Shown in pieces: positions 57,694 to 64,000 of a stretch of DNA of 64,000 nucleotides. The stretch comes from Tritrichomonas musculus (lineage: Eukaryota > Parabasalia > Tritrichomonadida > Tritrichomonadidae). The notes below the pieces were generated by a model. The model was not told the DNA's origin. It did no database searches and saw only the letters and a list, made by a program, of their open reading frames with translations. The stretch is from the NCBI GenBank assembly GCA_039105265.1, contig JAPFFF010000030.1, positions 310,001-374,000 of the forward strand. The letters are read 5' to 3'. A program made the position numbers and the translations under genes. Numbering within the stretch: the stretch's first letter is position 1; each line of letters begins with the position of its first letter.

Positions 57694-60600
57694 ATGTCTG
57701 AGAATCAGATTCCTTGCAATTTAAACCAACAGTACCCTTTCATCAAAAACGATAACATAGAATCTACCCAGGATACCAGTAACTTTGATCAAACAAACAT
57801 TTCTAAAATAAAAATTCAAAAATATGTAGATGATAAAAAGATACTATATAACTCTCTTCTAAAATTTTTAGAAAATCCTGAAGTTTCTAATGACGATTTT
57901 CAAAGTTTAGTTGAAGTTATTAATGATCAACAATATGAAAAAGATCGAGAAGAATTTGAGCATTTTTTACATTTAATCGAAAGTATCTCGAATTACCATC
58001 ACCGCGACAAATTATTTTTCGTAAAAATTTTCCAAATCATTCAATATTATAAATATCAAATTCAACAGAATTTTTCAAATTTTGAATTTTTCAACATATT
58101 CAAGAGCAACAAAATAATCCTTCTTTTCCTTTTAGAGAATGGAATCGTCACAATTGATAATGATATTTATTCAGAATTAATTTCAAAAGAGAATCGCCAC
58201 TTTTTCTATCCTGAGATCAAATCATTTATCGGAGAAGAAAAGTCCAAACATATAGAAGAAGAACTTTTATCGCAAAATGCAGGAATTTTCGACAACTTTG
58301 ATACAAAAAGACACGAAGGCCAAAATGACACTTTTATCTGTACGTTAATTCGTCAAGACTCAATTAAAGATTTCATATCACATGTCGAGCGCGAGAACTA
58401 TCCATTAACGAGCAGAATTCAGCCTTCGCTTTTTGAGACCAATTCATTTCTGCTTGAAAACGAAGCGAATTTGATTGAATACTCAGCTTTTTACGGTTCT
58501 ATTCAAATTTTTCAATACCTTCAGTTGAACAAGGTTGAATTGACGCCATCATTATGGCTCTATGCAATTCATTCTCGGAATGCCGAACTGATCCATTTCA
58601 TTGAAGAATACCTGCATGTTGATCGAAAAGATAATCAAAACCAGTACGTTAAATATTTCAATGAATCGGTCAAATGCCATCACAATGACATTGCTGACTA
58701 TATCAAGAACAACCTGCTGATGAATGAAGAAGACAATGAAGACATCATTTCCAGTGTGATACGCTACCGTAATTATGAATTTTTTAATTCTGACATTGAT
58801 GAAGATTGCCAGTTTTACTACCTGTGTTTGCACAAATACAAAAAGTTGGCTGAGCTGTTCATTAGCAAGAAAGAAAGAGAATACAAAGCAAAGATGAATG
58901 GTGATTTTGATTCTTTATTAGAAGAAGCTATTAATGAAAATAAAACTGCTTTTATTTATTACTTATTAATGAACCAAACTGAAATAAATCCTAACTTTTT
59001 CAGTAAGAATAATCATTTGAAGAAACTCGTCATTCCTTCTTCAATAACATCGATTAAGTCCGGATCATTCAGCAATTGTTTATCATTGGTTGGAATTGTG
59101 ATTCCTCCTTCAGTTAAAGAAATTGGTGATTTTACTTTCACTCATTGTTCTTCATTAACAGAAGTAACAATTCCTGCCTCTGTACAATCAATTGGCAGTT
59201 ATTTATTCAGCTACTGTTCATCGTTGACACAAATAAAGATTCCTTCTTCTGTAACTTCAATTAGCGACTCTTCATTCAGTCATTGCATTTTGTTGTCCAA
59301 AATATCAATTCCTTCTTCAATAACTGAAATTGGAGAGAATGCTTTTAGTGATTGTTCATCATTGACAGAAATAATTGTTCCTTCTTCTGTTACTAAAATT
59401 TGTAAATCTGCTTTCATTCATTGTTCTTCGCTTTCAAAAATAACACTTTCTTCATCCATTTCTTCAATCGAAGACAACACTTTTGAAGGCTGCGTTTCAT
59501 TAAAGGAATTAACAATTCCTTCCTCAGTGATTCAAATTGGAAACAATTCTTTCTGTCGTTGTTCATCATTAAAGGAATTAACAATTCCTTCTTCAGTGAC
59601 TCAAATTGGAGATTCCGCTTTTATTGAATGCTCTTCATTGAAGGAAATAACAATTCCTTCTTCAGTGACATCTTTCGGAATTAATATTTTCAAAGGCGTC
59701 AAAATACTCGAAATAAAAGGAGATCTAAAAAGCATTCCAAATAAATTGTTTGAAGAATGCGTATCGTTAAAGATTCTAACTATTCCTTCTTCAGTCACAA
59801 CGATAGGTGACAATGCATTTAATGAATGCAATTTTTTGAAGTTCTTGATAATTTCATCAAAAGAAGCATTAAACGAGGACATCGCTTTTCATGGTTGTTC
59901 AATTGGAAACAATTCATTTGATGGCTGTTCAAAACTTGAGCGAATAAGTGTTCCTTCTTCGTTAACGTTAATTGATGATGATGCCTTCAATGACTGTTCA
60001 TCATTAATGCTAGTAACTCTTCCTCATCCAATGGAAATGATTGGAAAGAAAGCATTCAATAAATGCAATTCATTGGTGAAAGTTTGCACTCCTCAATCAT
60101 TGAAGAATTCCACACAAAATACTGAATCATGTGAAGAACACGAAATCACAGAGAAAAGCACAAATAACATTTGCACATTTGGCAATTATTCATTTAGAGG
60201 ATGTTCTTTATTGAAAGAAATAACAATTCCTTCATCAGTAAAAATAATTGGCACTTTTTCATTCAAAAAGTGCACTTCATTGACCAAAATAACTCTTCCT
60301 TCTTCTCTTACTGAAATTAAAGAAGATGCTTTTAATGAATGCTTCTCATTAACAGAAATAACAATTCCTTCATCAGTCACTAAAATAGGAAAGAATGCTT
60401 TTGGCGCTTGTCTATCGTTGACAGAGATTTCAATTCCATCAACAGTAACAACGATCGAAAAGAATGTTTTTCAACGATGCAAAAAATTGAAGAAAATAAC
60501 AATTCCTTCTTCAATAACTGAAATTAAAGAGAATGCTTTTAGTAATTGCTCATCATTAACAGAAATAACGATTCCTTCTTCTGTTGCAGTAATTGGAACA

Positions 60601-61656
60601 GGCTGCTTTAGTTATTGTTCATCATTGAAGCAAATTGAAATTCTAACTTCTATTGTTTCAATTGGCGCTGGCGTTTTTGGCTATTGTTCATCATTGACAC
60701 AATTTGTGATTCCTTCTTCAATTACAACAATTGTGCCTTACATGTTCATTGGCTGTTCATCATTGAAAGAAATAACGATTCCTTCAACAGTGACCAAAAT
60801 TGAAAAATATGCTTTTGCTGGCTGTTCATCATTCATTGAAATAACAATTCCTTCTTCTGTAACACAAATCCAATCGAATTGTTTTGTTTATTGTTCTTCG
60901 TTGAAGAAAATAACAATTCTTTCTTCTGTTACAGTTATTGAAAGCTATACTTTTCAATATTGTTCTTCATTGGAAGAAGTTTTCCTTCCTTCTTCAATAA
61001 CATTAATTGAAAAAGGTGCTTTTTGCGATTGCATTTCATTAAAGCAAATAAAAATCCCTTCTTCTGTTGATTCAATTAATGAATATGCTTTTTGTGGATG
61101 CAAAGAATTGTGTCAAATAGAACTTCCTTCTTCAGTTAAAAATTTCGGTTCTCATGTGTTTGACGGAACTAAACATCTTGAAATAACAGGGGATATTAAA
61201 TTGATTCCCAACAAGTTGTTTAAAGATTGCTCTTCTCTTGAATCTATTGTCCTTCCTCCTTCATTATCTTCAATTGGCGACGCTGCGTTTAATGGCTGCT
61301 CTTCATTGAAGGAAATTACAATTCCTTCTTCCGTTTCTTCTTTCGGTGAGAATGTTTTCGGAGGAGTGAAAACACTTGAAATTAAAGGTGGCATAAAAAC
61401 TATCCCTAGCAAGCTGTTCAAGTATTGCTCGTCTCTCGAAAGAATTTATCTGCCTAACTCTGTGACTTCTATCGGAGATTACGCATTCAGCGGATGCTCT
61501 TCATTGGTGCAGATAATAATTCCTTTTTCAGTTACATCAATTGGATCTAACGCCTTCAGTTATTGCTCTTCATTGGATGAAATAGTAATACCTTTCTCTG
61601 TAACTAATATCGGTGAGTATGCTTTTTCATCCGGAACGAAAGTCATAAAAATATAA
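57694..61656 (+). CDS. DUF3447 - BspA-type leucine-rich repeat protein
   Basis: I take ATG 57694 (MSENQIPCN), giving 1320 residues; the frame is open 42 bases further but only to a TTG. Residues about 30-440 are the DUF3447/ankyrin cassette (NYHHRDKLFFVK, GQNDTFICTLIRQD, LIEYSAFYGSIQIFQYL, LWLYAIHSRNAELIHFIEE, ESVKCHHNDIA). Residues about 445-1320 are about 35 BspA-type leucine-rich repeats of 23 residues (ITIPSSVTxIGxxAFxxCSSLxx). A few are altered, with longer inserts (FGINIFKGVKILEIKGDLKSIPNKLFEEC type). No signal peptide is present, so it is cytosolic, unlike surface BspA proteins. It is probably a large protein-interaction scaffold. The C-terminal array may expand by recombination. Confidence 0.9.
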   Translation: MSENQIPCNLNQQYPFIKNDNIESTQDTSNFDQTNISKIKIQKYVDDKKILYNSLLKFLENPEVSNDDFQSLVEVINDQQYEKDREEFEHFLHLIESISNYHHRDKLFFVKIFQIIQYYKYQIQQNFSNFEFFNIFKSNKIILLFLLENGIVTIDNDIYSELISKENRHFFYPEIKSFIGEEKSKHIEEELLSQNAGIFDNFDTKRHEGQNDTFICTLIRQDSIKDFISHVERENYPLTSRIQPSLFETNSFLLENEANLIEYSAFYGSIQIFQYLQLNKVELTPSLWLYAIHSRNAELIHFIEEYLHVDRKDNQNQYVKYFNESVKCHHNDIADYIKNNLLMNEEDNEDIISSVIRYRNYEFFNSDIDEDCQFYYLCLHKYKKLAELFISKKEREYKAKMNGDFDSLLEEAINENKTAFIYYLLMNQTEINPNFFSKNNHLKKLVIPSSITSIKSGSFSNCLSLVGIVIPPSVKEIGDFTFTHCSSLTEVTIPASVQSIGSYLFSYCSSLTQIKIPSSVTSISDSSFSHCILLSKISIPSSITEIGENAFSDCSSLTEIIVPSSVTKICKSAFIHCSSLSKITLSSSISSIEDNTFEGCVSLKELTIPSSVIQIGNNSFCRCSSLKELTIPSSVTQIGDSAFIECSSLKEITIPSSVTSFGINIFKGVKILEIKGDLKSIPNKLFEECVSLKILTIPSSVTTIGDNAFNECNFLKFLIISSKEALNEDIAFHGCSIGNNSFDGCSKLERISVPSSLTLIDDDAFNDCSSLMLVTLPHPMEMIGKKAFNKCNSLVKVCTPQSLKNSTQNTESCEEHEITEKSTNNICTFGNYSFRGCSLLKEITIPSSVKIIGTFSFKKCTSLTKITLPSSLTEIKEDAFNECFSLTEITIPSSVTKIGKNAFGACLSLTEISIPSTVTTIEKNVFQRCKKLKKITIPSSITEIKENAFSNCSSLTEITIPSSVAVIGTGCFSYCSSLKQIEILTSIVSIGAGVFGYCSSLTQFVIPSSITTIVPYMFIGCSSLKEITIPSTVTKIEKYAFAGCSSFIEITIPSSVTQIQSNCFVYCSSLKKITILSSVTVIESYTFQYCSSLEEVFLPSSITLIEKGAFCDCISLKQIKIPSSVDSINEYAFCGCKELCQIELPSSVKNFGSHVFDGTKHLEITGDIKLIPNKLFKDCSSLESIVLPPSLSSIGDAAFNGCSSLKEITIPSSVSSFGENVFGGVKTLEIKGGIKTIPSKLFKYCSSLERIYLPNSVTSIGDYAFSGCSSLVQIIIPFSVTSIGSNAFSYCSSLDEIVIPFSVTNIGEYAFSSGTKVIKI

Positions 61657-62348
61657 TATTTTTTTTTATTCTATTTTAAACATTTTGATATTATAACATC
61701 TTTTTTTTTTTTTTAATTAATCATTCACCATCTTAAAAGTAATATTTTATTTTGTATAGATAAAAAATTGTGTTATCTACCTGTGATTTATTGTTTGCCT
61801 TATTCTGATTTTAAAAAGATAATTTTATTTTGATTTAATAGATGACTTGTTAGAATTATGGTCTCACAAATGTGTAGTTCTGGCTTAAGATATGCGAAAT
61901 TCTGATTTAGTTAATGAATTGTATGACATAAAATAAGATTTATACACTGTTCAAACAACTAATAATTATTAATAATATTAAATTTGAATCAGAAAAAAAA
62001 TAACTTTTATTTTAGAATAATTAATTCATGCTAACGTTAAGGAAAAGCAAATTTTCTTATAGATTATGCAAAATTGTTTTTGGCTTTCTGAAGATTCGAG
62101 GATGCATATTTATATAAATAAATTGATTTTTTCAAATCTTTTTGAATTTCAGTGAATGTATTCGAAAGGCGAAAAAAATTCAAAAACAGAAAGGCGAATT
62201 TGAATTTAACTTTTTTTTCAATGAAGATCAACCACAAAAAGGTTAGTTTTTCAAATACAATCCAGAGACGATGGATTTTCAAAATGTTTCTTCATTCAAT
62301 GATTTACTGATTGGAGAGCATTTTTTTTTTAACAAGATAAACTTTTTT
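61657..62348. other. Intergenic region with a Sel1-like fragment
   Basis: A minus-strand stretch (about 62064-62160, EIQKDLKKSIYLYKYASSNLQKAKNNFA) resembles one Sel1-like repeat, cut off from any larger frame. The rest is AT-rich, with T runs near 61701 and 62320. Confidence 0.45.
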
Positions 62349-63146
62349 TTATTCTCCAAAAATTCTATTAATAAGTTGAACGAAAGGTAAAATAACTTGT
62401 TCGCATGCTTCTTTTATGATTTCATGAGCTGCATTAATTATAGTTAAACAAATTTTTGCAACTGCAGTCATCACATTAACAATAACATCATAAACAAACC
62501 GATATGCTTTTGTTATATAATGCACAATCACTTGAAAAGCTGGAATATTGCTTATGAATTTGCAAAGGGGAAATATAACTCTGTCAAAAAGTGGATTCAG
62601 AACGTAATCTATGATAAAAAGTGCTATCGGCTTTATTAAATAAGAAAAAATTAATTTTATAATACCAAAAATGATTTTCTTCAAGATAAAATTGTAAATT
62701 TCTAGAATTAGATTTACAATTCTTTTACATATTTCCGCTATAAATGCCCAAACAAATTTTGTTTTTCTATAAATATATGCAATTGCATTACAAATTGGAG
62801 AAAGAAAACAAAAATACACAATTTCTAAAATTGGAAATATAATATATACAAAAATAATTATTAATACCTGCCAAAATAATGAAACTATTAAAAAAAACGT
62901 ATTTCTAATTATTATTGCCAAAATTGCGAAAGGAGCTATAAAACTGGTTAAAAACTTGCTTATAAATGACATTGGTTTATCTCTAGAGCTTAGTAAATAT
63001 ATAAAACACAAAAACGTCGATATTAAATATCCTAACAAACAATTATATAAAGAAAATGGAAGATGAAACAATATTTTTGTTTCAAACTGAGATGATGAAA
63101 TTGGTTCTGAAGTTGGAAGTGGAAGTTGGGTTGATGTTTTTTTCAT
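62349..63146 (-). CDS. Hydrophobic multi-helix membrane protein, 265 aa
   Basis: The start is ATG 63146. After a 26-residue polar head come several strongly hydrophobic segments (about 27-55, 65-125, 160-185) and then amphipathic, aromatic- and valine-rich helices up to the end (FQVIVHYITKAYRFVYDVIVNVMTAVAKI...). No family is recognised. Repeated I/F/V-rich helices with scattered K and R resemble membrane-inserting, curvature- or lipid-droplet-type proteins, but that is inference only. No signal-peptide cleavage site is seen. Confidence 0.6.
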   Translation of the reverse strand: MKKTSTQLPLPTSEPISSSQFETKILFHLPFSLYNCLLGYLISTFLCFIYLLSSRDKPMSFISKFLTSFIAPFAILAIIIRNTFFLIVSLFWQVLIIIFVYIIFPILEIVYFCFLSPICNAIAYIYRKTKFVWAFIAEICKRIVNLILEIYNFILKKIIFGIIKLIFSYLIKPIALFIIDYVLNPLFDRVIFPLCKFISNIPAFQVIVHYITKAYRFVYDVIVNVMTAVAKICLTIINAAHEIIKEACEQVILPFVQLINRIFGE

Positions 63147-63449
63147 TTTATTTTTTTGTGAGCTTATTTGTCCACATTAAATTTCAAGTTTTATAAAAAT
63201 CACAAAGTACAACATCAAACAAAATGATAAATCGAATTCATTTCTCTGTGAGACTTTTATTCATTTTACTCCAAATAAAATCAAACTTTGTATTAACACT
63301 AAAAAAAACCTTTGTAATATTACATTCTAATATTAAAATTTGTTTTTGTTAGAAATTTCACACAAAAAATTGGAAGATATTTTTATTTAAAGTAATGAAA
63401 AGTAAAATATGCATATTTTAGAGCTAAAATCTGATAAAAAGAAAACTTT
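63147..63449. other. Intergenic region
   Basis: AT-rich sequence between two minus-strand genes. Nothing specific is seen. Confidence 0.5.
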
Positions 63450-64000
63450 TCAAATATTAGTTATTTTAAAATTAGAGTTAATATCAAATCCCAATTTGCG
63501 ACAGTCTATCGAACTAGGAATAGTGATACTAGCCAATGATATGCAATTTTTGAAAACATCATTTCCAACGTCAGCTACAGAAGCTGGTAATGAAATTTCT
63601 CTAAGAGAACTGCATTCCATGAACGCTGCACGTTTAATAGATGCCAAAGATTGAGGAAGTGTAATTTGCTCAAGTGAAGAACAATTACAAAAAGCATAAG
63701 GATTTATTGTTACAACAGAATTTGGAATTGTTATGCATTTCAATGAAACGCAATCATTGAAAGCATAGGTATTGACTTGCTTTATAGATGAATGAATTAT
63801 CACTTCTTCAAGCGATGAACATCCATTGAATGCTCCATCGCTGATTTTAATCACGGAAGGAGGAATCTCAATTTTTTTGATTGATTTGCATTGATTGAAA
63901 ACATAGCTTTGAATCACCTTCACACTTGAAGGAATTAGAATTTCAACCAACGATTCACATCCATCAAAAATATTTGGGCTAAAACGATCCAAAGAAGAAG
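63450..64000 (-). CDS. BspA-type leucine-rich repeat protein, C-terminal part (partial)
   Basis: The frame is open to the right edge, and coding sequence of the same kind (SSSLDRFS) continues past it, so the start lies outside the window. About seven leucine-rich units of 23 residues are seen (EIPPSVIKISDGAFNGCSSLEE, ITIPNSVVTINPYAFCNCSSLEQ). The protein ends RKLGFDINSNFKITNI. It may share the DUF3447 head of the gene at 57694, which cannot be checked here. Confidence 0.85.
   Translation of the reverse strand, partial: SSLDRFSPNIFDGCESLVEILIPSSVKVIQSYVFNQCKSIKKIEIPPSVIKISDGAFNGCSSLEEVIIHSSIKQVNTYAFNDCVSLKCITIPNSVVTINPYAFCNCSSLEQITLPQSLASIKRAAFMECSSLREISLPASVADVGNDVFKNCISLASITIPSSIDCRKLGFDINSNFKITNI

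Noticed and set aside
1-64000. CRISPR array
   Set aside because: The regular repeats are contiguous coding repeats without spacers, and the genome is eukaryotic.
1-64000. Altered genetic code explaining the in-frame stops
   Set aside because: Both TAA and TGA are interrupted cases, most genes end normally with these codons, and frameshifts occur at similar frequency. Recoding of a whole codon is not needed.

Overview
The window looks like a very AT-rich parabasalid (trichomonad) nuclear genome, most like Tritrichomonas. This rests on gene content, not on a database match. It holds tandem tyrosine-kinase-like (TKL) kinases with many pseudokinase copies, Sel1-like repeat proteins, BspA-type leucine-rich repeats, the DUF3447/ankyrin N-terminal cassette, a P-loop GTPase joined to an F5/8-type C domain, a divergent actin and bacterial-type metabolic genes. 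Genes are intronless in appearance, lie on both strands, and often have a TCA(C/T)T(T/A)-like initiator 5 to 25 bases before the ATG.

Layout. 1-3956: a kinase-chain gene with a long 12-residue repeat tail, cut by one in-frame TAA. 4639-7335 (-): a vWA, E2 ubiquitin-conjugating and U-box-like fusion. 7592-12517: four kinase-like domains in a row. 12588-14830 (-): a Sel1 gene with a kinase N-lobe stub and one frameshift. 15503-21446 (-): a DUF3447/ankyrin gene whose eight further ankyrin repeats each lie alone, in frame and at the same boundary, between AT-rich spacers made of a degenerate short repeat; a 1.47-kb inverted-repeat element sits in the last spacer. 21849-23375 (-): an unrecognised gene. 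23513-23876: a fresh-looking MULE-type MITE with a 10-bp target duplication.

23.9-25.8 kb and 46.7-48.7 kb hold inverted copies of a two-gene cassette (C2-like small proteins). Between them lie a DUF3447-pseudokinase, a kinase-Sel1 gene with one frameshift, a GTPase/F5-8C gene split by a TAA in a TMV-like readthrough context, a secretory-pathway Sel1 protein, a cupin fragment, a coiled-coil gene whose 3' half is a GC-rich island, a kinase-derived pseudogene, a type I membrane protein and a divergent actin.

49.1-51.5 kb is transposon debris with a pogo-like transposase. 52.4-57.4 kb has a Gfo/Idh/MocA dehydrogenase, a 10-residue-repeat coiled-coil protein and a GNAT acetyltransferase, the two enzymes being plausible bacterial gains. 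57.7-64 kb has a DUF3447-BspA protein, a hydrophobic protein and a partial BspA protein.

The shared theme is a large repertoire of scaffold and signalling proteins built by shuffling a few repeat modules. Several of these genes carry one isolated disruption in otherwise clean frames. The most unusual structure is the exploded ankyrin gene at 15.5-21.4 kb.
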